A stretch of DNA of 64,000 bases from an uncultured Rhizobiaceae bacterium (GCA_951813045.1 CATOTF010000002.1:3162001-3226000); one strand, 5' to 3'. Shown: positions 45,308 to 55,204, counted from the stretch's first letter. Notes: generated by a model from the sequence alone, not told the origin. Numbers and translations: made by a program.

Positions 45308-46075
45308 TTAATCGGCGGTCCAGCCGCCATCGATTATAATACTTGTTCCGGTAATCAGCGCACTGGCATCGCTTGCCAAAAACACGACCGCACCCATGAT
45401 GTCTTCCACTTCGCCGACCCGCCCCAGCTTGATTTTCTCTTCAAGCCAAGCGACTCGCTCGGGGTCGTCGAATGTGCTCTGGGTCATTGGCGTGCGAATA
45501 AATGTGGGGCAGATCGTGTTGACTCGAATTTTGTGCGCTGCCAGTTCAATCGCAGAGGCTTTGGTCACCCCTTCGATGCCGAATTTCGACCCGCAATAGA
45601 CCGCACGGTCGATGCCGCCCACATGGGCCATCTGGCTTGAAGTGTGGATGATTGAACCCTGTTTACCGGCTCCAATCATACCTTTGGCAACTTCCTGCGC
45701 GACGAAAAACGCGGCCTTGAGATTGAGGTCCGTAATCATCTCAAAATTCTCAGGCGTCACATCCACGTAGGGCGTCGGCACATTCGTACCCGCATTGTTG
45801 AACAGAATATCAAACGGCCCATATTGGCGAATTTTGGAAACCATTGTGGGATAGTCACCCACGTCCAAAGAAACACTTTCTGCAGAATAACCCGCATCAC
45901 GCACGGCTTGCGCAGCAGCGCCAATCTCTTCGGCATTGCGCGCAGCCATCACAACATGGGCACCGTGCTCAGCCAATGCCATTGCACCACCGAGACCGAT
46001 GCCCCGTGACGCTCCGGTAACGAGCGCGCGTTTGCCATTGAGTTGAAAAGTCGGAGTGCGGGGAAGTGTGGTCAT
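45308..46075 (-). CDS. Short-chain dehydrogenase/reductase
   Basis: Cytoplasmic oxidoreductase of 255 aa. TGASRGIGLGGAMALAEHGA (cofactor site), NNAGTN, the catalytic Ser in IIHTSSQMA, YCGSK for the Tyr-Lys pair and RVNTICPTFIRTPMT are all canonical for classical SDRs. Resembles gluconate 5-dehydrogenase/3-oxoacyl reductase-like enzymes. Third place in an operon with the HisD-like enzyme suggests oxidation of a polyol or sugar acid, as inference. Confidence 0.88.
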   Translation of the reverse strand: MTTLPRTPTFQLNGKRALVTGASRGIGLGGAMALAEHGAHVVMAARNAEEIGAAAQAVRDAGYSAESVSLDVGDYPTMVSKIRQYGPFDILFNNAGTNVPTPYVDVTPENFEMITDLNLKAAFFVAQEVAKGMIGAGKQGSIIHTSSQMAHVGGIDRAVYCGSKFGIEGVTKASAIELAAHKIRVNTICPTFIRTPMTQSTFDDPERVAWLEEKIKLGRVGEVEDIMGAVVFLASDASALITGTSIIIDGGWTAD

Positions 46076-46116
46076 ATAATTTGCGCCTATCGTCGGGTTA
46101 GATACTGTTGATGATC

Positions 46117-47445
46117 TTATTCAGCCGCATCTGTAACAGGCTCTGCCGCCGCACCATAGGGGATGTTACGACCACCGTAACGGCGTACGCGGATGTTGCA
46201 TTGCTCCGCATGGCCAACAAACCCTTCAAGCATGCAAAGACGCGAACCGACCTCGCCAATGTCCGCAGCGGCTTCATCAGTGAGCACCTTTTGATAGGAA
46301 TGGGTCTTCAGGAACTTACCGACCCAAAGGCCACCCGTGTAACGCCCGGCTTTTTTAGTGGGCAGCGTGTGGTTGGTGCCGATGACCTTATCCCCATTGG
46401 AAACATTGGTGCGTGCGCCGAGGAACAGGGCTCCGTAACAGGTCATGTTTTCCAGGAACCAGTCATCCCGGTCGGTCATCACTTGCACGTGTTCCGAGGC
46501 AATATCGTCGGCTACCTGCAACATCTCTTCATAGGTATCGCAAACGATCACCTCGCCATAATCCTCCCAGCTTTTAGACGCTGTATCAGCGGTTGGTAGA
46601 ATTTTGAGGATCCGCTCAATCTCAGACATCGTATCTCGGGCGAGTTTTTCCGAGTTGGTCAACAGGACAGCCGGGGAGTTGCAGCCATGTTCCGCCTGAC
46701 CCAGGAGGTCTGTTGCGCACAATTCCGCATCCACTGTTTCATCGGCGATCACCATAGTTTCCGTCGGCCCGGCAAACAGGTCTATGCCCACACGGCCAAA
46801 CAACTGCCGCTTAGCTTCCGCGACAAAGGCATTGCCGGGGCCAACAATCATGTGGCACGGGTCAATTGTCTGTGTGCCAAGCGCCATCGACCCAACCGCC
46901 TGAATGCCCCCCATAACATAAATTTCGTGAGCACCACCGAGCTTCATCGCCGTAACAATCGCCGGGTGCGGTTCACCGTTTTGAGGTGGAGCCGACGCAA
47001 CAATGCGTGGCACACCCGCGACAGATGCCGTCAAGACGGACATATGGGCGGAAGCCACCATGGGAAATTTGCCGCCGGGTACATAACACCCAACAGATTG
47101 AACGGGGATATTCTTGTGGCCCAGCACCACACCGGGTAGCGTCTCGACCTCAATATCCGTCATCGACGCCCGTTGCGCCTGCGCAAAATTTCGGATCTGG
47201 GACTGGGCAAATTTAATATCATCCATATCCCGCGATGAAACTTTGCTCATTGCAGTTTCAATTTCTGAATCGCTCAATCGGAAACGCTCTGGCGCGTAAT
47301 TATCGAATTTTTGCGACAATTCGCGAACCGCCGCATCGCCACGTGTTTCAATATCCTTGAGAATCGCCTCAACAGTTGACCTAACCTTGGCATCATCTTC
47401 GGCGCGCGCCTCGTCGCTACGGGCGGTTTTCAGGTGACGGATCAT
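46117..47445 (-). CDS. Histidinol-dehydrogenase family enzyme (non-biosynthetic paralogue)
   Basis: Cytoplasmic zinc- and NAD-dependent dehydrogenase of 442 aa; HisD family members oxidise a primary alcohol to a carboxylate in two steps. Conserved features are [38 protein letters not shown] (zinc ligands Gln and His), ASEHVQVM (the catalytic Glu-His pair) and NHTLPT. It lies outside any his operon and next to SDR, NTF2 and GMC genes, as with the sulfopropanediol 3-dehydrogenase branch, so the substrate is probably not histidinol. A perfect LacI-type palindrome lies 48 bases upstream of its start. Confidence 0.85.
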   Translation of the reverse strand: MIRHLKTARSDEARAEDDAKVRSTVEAILKDIETRGDAAVRELSQKFDNYAPERFRLSDSEIETAMSKVSSRDMDDIKFAQSQIRNFAQAQRASMTDIEVETLPGVVLGHKNIPVQSVGCYVPGGKFPMVASAHMSVLTASVAGVPRIVASAPPQNGEPHPAIVTAMKLGGAHEIYVMGGIQAVGSMALGTQTIDPCHMIVGPGNAFVAEAKRQLFGRVGIDLFAGPTETMVIADETVDAELCATDLLGQAEHGCNSPAVLLTNSEKLARDTMSEIERILKILPTADTASKSWEDYGEVIVCDTYEEMLQVADDIASEHVQVMTDRDDWFLENMTCYGALFLGARTNVSNGDKVIGTNHTLPTKKAGRYTGGLWVGKFLKTHSYQKVLTDEAAADIGEVGSRLCMLEGFVGHAEQCNIRVRRYGGRNIPYGAAAEPVTDAAE

Positions 47446-47492
47446 TGTTTAACTCCGAATTCTAACAGGCATTATGTCAAAGAGTACGAGGC

Positions 47493-47510
47493 TTTGCATA
47501 CGTATGCAAA
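47493..47510. promoter_or_regulatory. LacI-type operator of the catabolic locus, site 1
   Basis: Perfect 18-bp palindrome TTTGCATACGTATGCAAA with central CG, 48-65 bases upstream of the HisD-like gene. The inner 16 bases are identical to the site at 55205-55220. The nearby LacI protein (56402-57406) is the likely binder. Confidence 0.82.
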
Positions 47511-47545
47511 CCCCTTGTTATAGATTTATGGCGCGACGTTTCAGC

Positions 47546-48091
47546 TCAGCGTCTCCACGGAAGTTGATCGGGGCGGAAATCCCGTTTTGGGTTCTCGGTG
47601 AAATTCTCCCAACCGTGTCCCGAAAACACGTCCACGCCCAATTGCCTCATGATATCGGGGAAATCGACCATCACCCAATTATCAATGATCTTCCCATCCA
47701 CCACTTTCCAAAAATCCATATATCGGATCACAACTTTTTTCCCGGACGACTCGATTCCCATAAACGGGCCTGAATGAACCGCCTCCTGTCGTCCAAACGC
47801 AGCCGCCCATTCCCCGTCAAACAACCGCGCTTCATCGATGCACACTTTTTCGGAAAATGCCGCCTGGAATGGTTTTTGCCATGCCTCCTGAAATTCACGC
47901 AGGCCTGCCTTGAAGCCGCAACCGGCATTTCCCATCCAGCGAAAATCTTCAGCAAAAAACTCACCGATATCCGAAATTCGATGATCGTTTAATCCGTCAA
48001 CCATCCCTACGATGACCCGTTGCGTGTCTTCCGTTTTAGACCGGTCATTATCCGATGAGAGATAGGCCTGTTCGGGTCTTGCTCCGCTCAT
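47546..48091 (-). CDS. Single-domain SnoaL/NTF2-like protein
   Basis: Cytoplasmic protein of 181 aa with one NTF2-like domain (about 25-150). It resembles the C-terminal half of the 335-aa protein encoded at 49654-50661: FRWMGNAGCGFKAGLREFQE corresponds to MMWYGPAAFGSFIGIERFHS, and DNWVMVDFPDIMRQLGVDVF to ENWVFVDIPHVLLQMGYDLF. Start ATG 48091 follows GGGGAA. It is the last gene of the operon led by the sugar-binding protein. Confidence 0.78.
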   Translation of the reverse strand: MSGARPEQAYLSSDNDRSKTEDTQRVIVGMVDGLNDHRISDIGEFFAEDFRWMGNAGCGFKAGLREFQEAWQKPFQAAFSEKVCIDEARLFDGEWAAAFGRQEAVHSGPFMGIESSGKKVVIRYMDFWKVVDGKIIDNWVMVDFPDIMRQLGVDVFSGHGWENFTENPKRDFRPDQLPWRR

Positions 48092-48109
48092 ATTGGTTCC
48101 CCACTTTTG

Positions 48110-49654
48110 TTATTTTTGAATATTATTGACGATCATTTTCCCGGCCCGAAGCCCGATCATCATGCTGGGCGCATTTGTATTGGCTGTGGTAATTTTCGGC
48201 ATGATGGAAGCATCCGCCACCCAAAGGTTACCCACTTCTCGCACCGCCAATCGCGCACTAACCGGCGCACCCTTATCCTGCCCCATGCGTAATGTTCCGA
48301 CCGGGTGGTAAGCCGTCGCGCATCGATCACGGACAAATTGCTCAATATCCTCGTCCGATTGCACTTCATCGCCGGGGTAAACTTCAACAGCTCGACGCGT
48401 TTCAAAAGGAGCCTTTTTCAAGACGTCACGTAAACGCTTTACACCGTAAATCAATGTATCCACATCCCGCCGGTCCCGAAGCAGCGCGAGATCGATATTG
48501 GGTTGCTCGTGCGGGTCAGCGGAACGCAATGTCAAGCTTCCGCGCGAATGGGGCCGGCAAATATTCACATCCGCGCTGTACCCTGCACCCCATGTTATGA
48601 AATACCCCTTATGTCCCACCATGAAGGGGATGAAATGGGACTGGCAATCGGGCCTGTCATCCCCATCCGTTCCAATTGGATTGGCGCGAAAGAAAGCTCC
48701 CGCTTCAACGATATTTGACGTCAGCCGCCCTTTGCGGCGCAACAACCAGTTAAACGGTGACACAGCCCAATGGGGAAACTGATTGATCGCAAGACCGTAC
48801 CCCGAATTAGCCCCTGCATGGTGCAAGCCGACTGCCGGATGGTCATGAAGGTTTTCTCCAACCTGTTGAGCGTCAACCTGCACCGAAATTCCAAGTGCCA
48901 ATAACTGTTCACCGGACCCAATGCCGGAACGCATAAGAATGGTCGGGGAGCCAATTGATCCTGCGCTCAGGACTACGCCGCGCCGCGCGGACAACTGACG
49001 TCCATCCGTCAAAATAACCCGCCTTGCCGTGCCTTCTTCAAACTCCACACGGTCGACATTAGCCTGCGTCAAAACCTCAACGCGCCCGGTATTTTTGGCA
49101 GGTGTTAAAAATGCGTCAGCTGCCGACCTACGGGCACCACTGTGCAGGTTCACATGAAAGACCCCTGCACTCTCCCGTTCAGGCGTTGGCGGTGCGTGGC
49201 CGTTATCCCCCAGCGCCAATCCATATGCTTCCGATACCGGGTGCGGATCGACAAACCGTGTGGGCTTTAAAAGCGATTCAACCTCTTCAAAGGCCCCTTC
49301 AACATCGTGCCAAGCCCAACCATCAACGTCCCAATTATCGAAATCATCCCGCCGCCCGCGAAACCAGACCATCGAATTAATCGAACTCGACCCGCCGAGC
49401 ATTTTGCCGCGGGTGACATCAATTGAACGTCCTCCCAATTCAGTCGTCGGCTGCGACTTGAATTTCCAGTCCCGTTTGCTGCCCCGGGTCCATGCAAGGC
49501 CAAAAGGAATTTTTACCTGAGGAACACGATTGGTGTATCCCGCTTCCAGCACCGCAATGGTCCCAACGTTCGCCTTCGCCAACTCATTGGTCGCAGCGCA
49601 TCCGGCTGAACCGGCTCCAATGACAATAAAATCAAATTCCATTGACCCGCTCAT
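48110..49654 (-). CDS. GMC-family FAD oxidoreductase (choline dehydrogenase-like)
   Basis: FAD-dependent alcohol oxidoreductase of 514 aa. The FAD motif is DFIVIGAGSAGCAATNELAK; GMC signatures are GGRSIDVTRGKMLGGSSSIN and LSAGSIGSPTILMRSGIG. The conserved active-site region with His and Asn is CATAYHPVGTLRMG and ITTANTNAPSMMIG. Its ATG at 49654 overlaps the stop of the NTF2 gene upstream (TGATG). It probably oxidises a hydroxyl group of the pathway substrate. Confidence 0.9.
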   Translation of the reverse strand: MSGSMEFDFIVIGAGSAGCAATNELAKANVGTIAVLEAGYTNRVPQVKIPFGLAWTRGSKRDWKFKSQPTTELGGRSIDVTRGKMLGGSSSINSMVWFRGRRDDFDNWDVDGWAWHDVEGAFEEVESLLKPTRFVDPHPVSEAYGLALGDNGHAPPTPERESAGVFHVNLHSGARRSAADAFLTPAKNTGRVEVLTQANVDRVEFEEGTARRVILTDGRQLSARRGVVLSAGSIGSPTILMRSGIGSGEQLLALGISVQVDAQQVGENLHDHPAVGLHHAGANSGYGLAINQFPHWAVSPFNWLLRRKGRLTSNIVEAGAFFRANPIGTDGDDRPDCQSHFIPFMVGHKGYFITWGAGYSADVNICRPHSRGSLTLRSADPHEQPNIDLALLRDRRDVDTLIYGVKRLRDVLKKAPFETRRAVEVYPGDEVQSDEDIEQFVRDRCATAYHPVGTLRMGQDKGAPVSARLAVREVGNLWVADASIMPKITTANTNAPSMMIGLRAGKMIVNNIQK

Positions 49655-50661
49655 CAATCAGGTGGGTTGGTGCATTTGTACCCTAACCCGTCAAACAGGT
49701 CGTATCCCATCTGCAAAAGCACATGGGGAATGTCAACGAATACCCAATTCTCGATGAGCAAGTCAGCTTCGCGCCGCCACCAGTCACAGACCCGCATATA
49801 CAGCACTTTATCAGTGGAAGGCTGGCTCAAAAACGGTTTGATCTGATGAGCATTCAACGATGGCCACCCGCCGCTGCATACGTAATCTCCATCACCGTGA
49901 CGCGTAAAATGGCGCGTTTCACTGCCCGGTTTTGATCCGCCAATCCAGTGGGAAAACTTGCCCTCAAAAGGCACTTGAAACGAGTGGAACCGCTCAATCC
50001 CGATAAAGCTGCCGAATGCAGCGGGGCCGTACCACATCATATTGTCATGCCAGAACGGCCGCCAACTCTCGTCTTTCGTTGCCAACTGCAACAGCATGTC
50101 GGTGACGATCTGGCATGATTTTGCGCTGTGCGCGGGGTCATTTTCCCACATCTGTAAGCCATCACATGTGGCAGGGCCGGGCAACATGCCGGTATAGCCC
50201 GGGGTTACCGCCGGGCTTTCTATATCGGGCCATTGATCGGTGGCAATCATCAGTTCGGGTATATCGAGAAAGATATAGCTCTCCACCGCCTTACCGTCTT
50301 CCAAGCGGTGAAACTCACCAACGCGAAGGTATTGCAGGCGATCACTGGCTCGAATACCAAGCCATTCATTTTTAAAATGGCCGACAAAATAACCCGTCGA
50401 AGAAACCCATTGCCCGCCTTCAAATTCACCGCCCAATAGAATGTAATCGCGCCGGTGCAGACCATCAAATGACGCCATCAGCAGCGTCAGAAAATCGCTC
50501 AAAAACCCTTCGCCACCGACCACCTTATTGATGGGATGAACAACATTGATCTCCGCATCATCCGCAAAAAAACCATGTATTGCATCTTCAAATGCTACGT
50601 TATCCGGATGCCGGAATGCGTCCAGATAGGTTTTATAAGTCTGCTTATTAGCCAAAGTCAT
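49654..50661 (-). CDS. Double-domain SnoaL/NTF2-like protein
   Basis: Cytoplasmic protein of 335 aa with two NTF2-like domains (about 10-150 and 180-330). Both domains end in the same pattern: SYIFLDIPELMIATDQWP in the first and ENWVFVDIPHVLLQMGYDLF in the second. Domain 2 contains MMWYGPAAFGSFIGIERFHS and GDGDYVCSGGWPSLNAH, shared with the 372-aa protein at 55280-56398. The enzyme reaction is unknown; SnoaL-type cyclases or isomerases are the closest named group. It follows the ABC ATPase gene in the operon. Confidence 0.78.
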   Translation of the reverse strand: MTLANKQTYKTYLDAFRHPDNVAFEDAIHGFFADDAEINVVHPINKVVGGEGFLSDFLTLLMASFDGLHRRDYILLGGEFEGGQWVSSTGYFVGHFKNEWLGIRASDRLQYLRVGEFHRLEDGKAVESYIFLDIPELMIATDQWPDIESPAVTPGYTGMLPGPATCDGLQMWENDPAHSAKSCQIVTDMLLQLATKDESWRPFWHDNMMWYGPAAFGSFIGIERFHSFQVPFEGKFSHWIGGSKPGSETRHFTRHGDGDYVCSGGWPSLNAHQIKPFLSQPSTDKVLYMRVCDWWRREADLLIENWVFVDIPHVLLQMGYDLFDGLGYKCTNPPD

Positions 50662-50688
50662 TTTGATAGGTTTCCGTCTCAGGTCGCG

Positions 50689-51738
50689 TTAGTCGATCCG
50701 TTCACCGCTATTGGCGTCGAAAAGGTGGCAGATGCTGGCGGGAATTTTTGTGTGAACTTCATCGCCAATTTTCGCGCGGTATTCTTTGCCTGCCTTGACT
50801 GAAACCAGGACACCGCCAACCCGAAAACTCACCATTGTTGCTTCACCGAGCAATTCCATGGAATAAACGGTTGCTTTCATCGCGCCTTTTGACGGTACGA
50901 TCTCAGAATCCTCGGCACGGAACCCAAGCGTCACCGGGCCAGAATGAGATTTTGGCAGGCCGGTTACTTTCACGCCTTCCGCTGTGAAAGTACCATTATC
51001 CAAACTGCCTTCAATCAGGTTCATCGCTGGAGAACCGATGAAGGCAGCTACAAATGTATTTGCCGGACGATCGTAGATCTCGACAGGCGTGCCCACCTGT
51101 TGAACGATACCCGCATTCATCACGACAACACGATCAGCCAATGTCATCGCTTCAATCTGATCGTGGGTCACATAGATCGTCGTGGTTGCCAGCGTATCCT
51201 GCAGGTTTTTAATCTGCGCCCGCGTTGAGACTCGTAATTTGGCGTCCAGGTTGGAAAGCGGTTCGTCCATCAAGAAGACGGTCGGTTCCCGCACAATCGC
51301 GCGGGCCAGAGCCACACGCTGACGCTGACCGCCGGATAATTCGGACGGACGGCGGTGGGTAAACTCGTTCAGTTCCACCATATCAACGGCCCGTTGCACC
51401 CGTTCTTGGTGCGTCGCAGGATCGACCTTGCGAACTTTTAATGGAAAACGAATATTTTCCCAAACGGTCATATTCGGGTAAAGGCCGTAGGACTGGAACA
51501 CCATCGCAATATCGCGATCTTTCGGCTCAAGATTATTAACGACACGGTCGCCGATCAATATGTCGCCGGTCGTTGCTTCTTCAAGCCCGGCAATCATGCG
51601 CATGGTTGTCGTCTTGCCACAGCCGGACGGGCCGAGCAGGACAAGAAATTCCTTATCGGCAATCTCAAGATTGAACTCCTGAACACCGACAAAATCACCC
51701 CAGCGTTTCGTCACATTATTCAATGTAATGCCGGCCAT
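50689..51738 (-). CDS. CUT1 sugar ABC transporter ATPase (UgpC/MalK-like)
   Basis: Cytoplasmic ATPase of 349 aa. Walker A GPSGCGKTTTMRMIAGLE, signature [15 protein letters not shown], Walker B VFLMDEPLSNLD, H-loop YVTHDQ, then a TOBE region (TLGFRAEDSEIVPSKGA). It energises the permease pair at 51745-53655. Family transports sugars, glycerol phosphate and polyols. Confidence 0.92.
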   Translation of the reverse strand: MAGITLNNVTKRWGDFVGVQEFNLEIADKEFLVLLGPSGCGKTTTMRMIAGLEEATTGDILIGDRVVNNLEPKDRDIAMVFQSYGLYPNMTVWENIRFPLKVRKVDPATHQERVQRAVDMVELNEFTHRRPSELSGGQRQRVALARAIVREPTVFLMDEPLSNLDAKLRVSTRAQIKNLQDTLATTTIYVTHDQIEAMTLADRVVVMNAGIVQQVGTPVEIYDRPANTFVAAFIGSPAMNLIEGSLDNGTFTAEGVKVTGLPKSHSGPVTLGFRAEDSEIVPSKGAMKATVYSMELLGEATMVSFRVGGVLVSVKAGKEYRAKIGDEVHTKIPASICHLFDANSGERID

Positions 51739-51744
51739 TATAAA

Positions 51745-52626
51745 TTACCCCTTCACTGCACCCGCTGTGAGACCACTCACAATCTGACGTTGAAAAAACA
51801 TGACAAGAACAAACAGCGGCGCGGTCGCCGAGACAACGGAAGCAACGGCAAACATGACATTGCCCTCCGTTTGTGTCGTTCCAAGAAAGCTCGCTATTTT
51901 CGGAACCATGGTCTGGTTCTCTTTCGCCAACAGCATCGTGGTCACCGCAAAATCATTATAGGCGAGCAGAAAAGAAAACAGCCCGGTTGTAATAACCCCC
52001 GGCCACATGACCGGAATGATGACATGGCGAAATGCCTGAAAACGGGTGCAGCCATCCACCATGGCGCTTTCATCCAGATCTTTTGGAATTTTCTGGAAGA
52101 AGGAATGCAGCATCCAGAGCGTGAACGGTTGGTTGATCGCTACAAGCACGATGATTGTCGTGGGCAATATTCCCCAGACATTCCATTCAAAGAACGGCAA
52201 CAAATAACCGGATACCAGCGTAATCGGTGGTAAAGCGCGAAACATCAACGCGATAATGAGCAGCCAGAATGTATAACGAAAGCCCGAACGTGACAGGGCA
52301 TAACCGCCGAGCGTTCCGATTGTCAGCGACGTACAGACTACGAAAAAACACACGATTGCGGTGTTGAGTACCGCTTTCCAGAACTCTTCCTTTACCCACG
52401 CCCCTTCATATCCGGTGCCCGTAAAAGGCGAACCGTAGACAACTTCGGTCCGGGCACCGGTCAGCGCGTTGGTCCAGTCGGCGATGGAGAAAAAATCCAA
52501 CTCAACCTTGAACGAACCCCAAAGGGTCCACACGAATGGGAATGCAGCGAGTATCAACCAGAAAATCACAAAGGTGCTGGAAAAGACGCGCAGGCCAATA
52601 GACTTTTGTTCAGCAGCGGCAGCCAT
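51745..52626 (-). CDS. CUT1 sugar ABC transporter permease (MalG-like)
   Basis: Inner-membrane permease of 293 aa with six helices (VFSSTFVIFWLILAAFPFVW first) and the EAA loop KDLDESAMVDGCTRFQAFRH. Three bases separate it from the upstream permease. The C-terminal end VSGLTAGAVKG is typical of MalG homologues. Confidence 0.92.
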   Translation of the reverse strand: MAAAAEQKSIGLRVFSSTFVIFWLILAAFPFVWTLWGSFKVELDFFSIADWTNALTGARTEVVYGSPFTGTGYEGAWVKEEFWKAVLNTAIVCFFVVCTSLTIGTLGGYALSRSGFRYTFWLLIIALMFRALPPITLVSGYLLPFFEWNVWGILPTTIIVLVAINQPFTLWMLHSFFQKIPKDLDESAMVDGCTRFQAFRHVIIPVMWPGVITTGLFSFLLAYNDFAVTTMLLAKENQTMVPKIASFLGTTQTEGNVMFAVASVVSATAPLFVLVMFFQRQIVSGLTAGAVKG

Positions 52627-52629
52627 TTC

Positions 52630-53655
52630 TTACACCTTCACCTTAAAGTCACGCCATGTGCGAACCAGCACTGGAGACAACAGAATTCCCACACCGATGA
52701 CGGTCAAAACCGATGTTGCGGCAGCCGAAGATAACAAGCGGGTTTCACCCCCCAGATCATTAAAAATAATCCAGGAAAGGGACGTCGCATGGGCTTCCGC
52801 ACTGAACCCGACAATCGGCTCGAACACTCGGAAATTATCCATCAACTGGATCAGTGCAACGAATGTGACCAGCGGCATAATGTGAGGGATAATCACATAA
52901 CGAATACGTTGCCAACGCGTCGCCCCGTCTATCATCGCCGATTCCAGCGTGTCCTGCGGAAGGGTTTGCAGGCCGGCATAGAAGACAACAAAAGCAAAAG
53001 GCGCCGCGTGCCAGATCCCGTAAACCATCAGCATAATCCAGGTCAGGCCGGTTGAGGCTTTTAGCGACAGGTTGGGATCATCGAATATCCATTGCAACCC
53101 GTTACCAAGTATTCCCCGTGAATCGATCATCCAGAACAGGATAAGCGACCCAATCAGCGGTGTAACAATCATCGGTAACAGGGAAAAGAAAATCACGAAT
53201 CCTTTGAGCTTTTGATTAAGCGCATTAACAGCAACCGCAATCATGAAACCCAAAATAATCGTCATCGGCGTTACAACCACGACAAAAGTGAGTGTAAACG
53301 ACATCGCCCGATAGAATGGCAGGTTTGTAATCGCAGAAAAGAAACCGCTTAGGCTATCGCGCGTCTTCCAAGACTCGGCAACCTCCTGAAAGGCTAGATG
53401 CCCGCGGTCAAGATATACCGACAGGCCTGCCCATTTGCCCAAGGGCTGATCTTCTCGAATTTTACGCGTTGCTTCCTGGTCAACGGTTACTTCCTTTTCA
53501 CAACCAAACGGACCGCAATTCTCAACTTCGACAATCACCTGGTCGTGGGCGGTGTGAAGGGATTGCGTCACGACGGATACGATTGGGAAAGCGATAAACA
53601 AAAGCATCGCCAATCCAGTCGGCAAGAAAAACCAGAAAAATGTGCTGTGCTTCAT
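52630..53655 (-). CDS. CUT1 sugar ABC transporter permease (MalF-like)
   Basis: Inner-membrane permease of 341 aa. N-terminal helix FFWFFLPTGLAMLLFIAFPI, a periplasmic insertion of about 70 residues with a Cys pair (VENCGPFGCEKE), and the EAA loop QDTLESAMIDGATRWQRIRY. It lies downstream of the hairpin after the binding-protein gene. Confidence 0.92.
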   Translation of the reverse strand: MKHSTFFWFFLPTGLAMLLFIAFPIVSVVTQSLHTAHDQVIVEVENCGPFGCEKEVTVDQEATRKIREDQPLGKWAGLSVYLDRGHLAFQEVAESWKTRDSLSGFFSAITNLPFYRAMSFTLTFVVVVTPMTIILGFMIAVAVNALNQKLKGFVIFFSLLPMIVTPLIGSLILFWMIDSRGILGNGLQWIFDDPNLSLKASTGLTWIMLMVYGIWHAAPFAFVVFYAGLQTLPQDTLESAMIDGATRWQRIRYVIIPHIMPLVTFVALIQLMDNFRVFEPIVGFSAEAHATSLSWIIFNDLGGETRLLSSAAATSVLTVIGVGILLSPVLVRTWRDFKVKV

Positions 53656-53773
53656 GGCAGGACCAACGGCTGGGGCGGATTATTTGAATAGTCGATGCGC
53701 CGTTACATCTGGTGTATTCACGTTTGAAAGGCATCGAGGCGGGAATTCAACCGAAGACTTTCAAACGGGAAAT

Positions 53774-53803
53774 AATGGGCGGGTGCACAGGCACCCACCC
53801 ATT
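53774..53803 (-). terminator. Intercistronic hairpin after the CUT1 binding-protein gene
   Basis: Arms AATGGGCGGGTGC (53774-53786) and GCACCCACCCATT (53791-53803) pair over 13 positions with one G-T wobble and a 4-base loop. It lies between the binding-protein gene and its permease genes, 12 bases after the stop. No U tract, so mRNA 3'-end protection or partial termination is likely. Confidence 0.65.
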
Positions 53804-53814
53804 AAAAACGGCCC

Positions 53815-55062
53815 TTATTTCAGGAAGCCTTTTTCCTTTGCAGCTGCGATGTAGGCAGCTTCAACGTCTGCCAGAGTTTTAGCAGCGTCTTCTTTACCCT
53901 GCATATAGTCTGGAAGTTCTGCACCCAGCGCAGTGTGCAACAGGCCCTGGAACGGACGCATTGGGTAAGGCTTGGTGCCCATTTCAGCTGCGGCAAACAC
54001 ACCCTTAGCAGCATCTGTTGGCTTATAACCATCGATCAACCAAACAGCCTGTTTGGCAATTTCATCATCACCAAGAATACTCGGATTGATAGCGTTCATC
54101 ATTGCCTTGAAGGTTGCTTCCGCATCCTCATCTGATGTGTTCTTTGAAACAGTCCAGCCATCCCACCAAAGTGTGGTCGCGGGAATTGATCCGCCCCCAA
54201 CGGTCATTGGGGCAGCGATGTCAGTGTTATCAACCACTTCTTGCGAAGAACCTTCGGTGTCTTTCAGCGGGCCAACACGTGAACCCCACATGTTCATAAT
54301 GGCGACATTGCCGGCTTTCCATTCGGCAGACGTTGCGTTTGAATCATGCGTCAGGAAGTCCGGGTTCATGTAGCCAGACAGGTCTTTCATCATTTTAAGG
54401 GCAGCAGCGCCCTGTTCATTGTTGATGGAGACTTCGGCAGTACCAGGTTTGAAGAATTCGCCACCGTAACCGATGTACATATTGTTGAATTCTTGTGCGA
54501 GGTTCCAACCGGCAGCATAAGCACCGCCAACAGGGTTCTGCATCAGGCCCTTGTCACGGATGATTTTGGCAGCAGCCAGCATATCTTCGTATGTTTTTGG
54601 TGGCTCAACACCGGCCTTTGCCAGAATGTCCTTACGGTAAACCAGGTGCTGTGCATTCGCCATAAAGGCGACAGCCATCACTTTACCGTCGATTGAAATC
54701 AGCTGATTCTTTTTCAGATCCTTTCCGTATTTAGCAATGAAATCGTCCAATGGACGGATCAGATCTTCATTCATCAACGCGACAATCGAAGAATTGGCAA
54801 CGATAGCAGATGTATATTCGGCCGGGTTGCTGGACATGCCCGCAACGTTAATTTTCTGGTGGTCTGCTGTGAGGTTTGTTTTAACTTCAACGCCATCACC
54901 GGCACAGGCTTGCGCCCCTTTACCGATCGTCTGAATTGCGGGGAATTCGTTCCCAACCACATTGACCCGGCCTTTGCTGATATCACAAGCAGCATATGCA
55001 GCCGTACTTGCTGCCGACGCCATCAATGCAAGTGAAGCGGCCATAAGAGTTTTTTTAATCAT
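53815..55062 (-). CDS. CUT1 sugar ABC transporter substrate-binding protein
   Basis: Periplasmic binding protein of 415 aa with a Sec signal peptide (LMAASLALMASAASTAAYA). Typical family 1 features are DGVEVKTNLTADHQKINVAG, YRKDILAKAGVEPPKTYEDM and AAALKMMKDLSGYMNPDFLT. The ligand is unknown, but the family binds sugars, polyols or glycerophosphodiesters. Head gene of the operon that also encodes two NTF2-like proteins and the GMC oxidoreductase. Confidence 0.92.
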   Translation of the reverse strand: MIKKTLMAASLALMASAASTAAYAACDISKGRVNVVGNEFPAIQTIGKGAQACAGDGVEVKTNLTADHQKINVAGMSSNPAEYTSAIVANSSIVALMNEDLIRPLDDFIAKYGKDLKKNQLISIDGKVMAVAFMANAQHLVYRKDILAKAGVEPPKTYEDMLAAAKIIRDKGLMQNPVGGAYAAGWNLAQEFNNMYIGYGGEFFKPGTAEVSINNEQGAAALKMMKDLSGYMNPDFLTHDSNATSAEWKAGNVAIMNMWGSRVGPLKDTEGSSQEVVDNTDIAAPMTVGGGSIPATTLWWDGWTVSKNTSDEDAEATFKAMMNAINPSILGDDEIAKQAVWLIDGYKPTDAAKGVFAAAEMGTKPYPMRPFQGLLHTALGAELPDYMQGKEDAAKTLADVEAAYIAAAKEKGFLK

Positions 55063-55204
55063 ATTTAGTCTCCCAGTTGTTTAAGGCACATGTGCCCTTA
55101 ATTTTTAGGTCGACATTCCTGCGACCAAGATATTAAGCCAGACCTCATGGTGCTATGTAACAATCCACGATCAAGCCTTTTCTCTTTCCCAAGGAAACCA
55201 TTTA

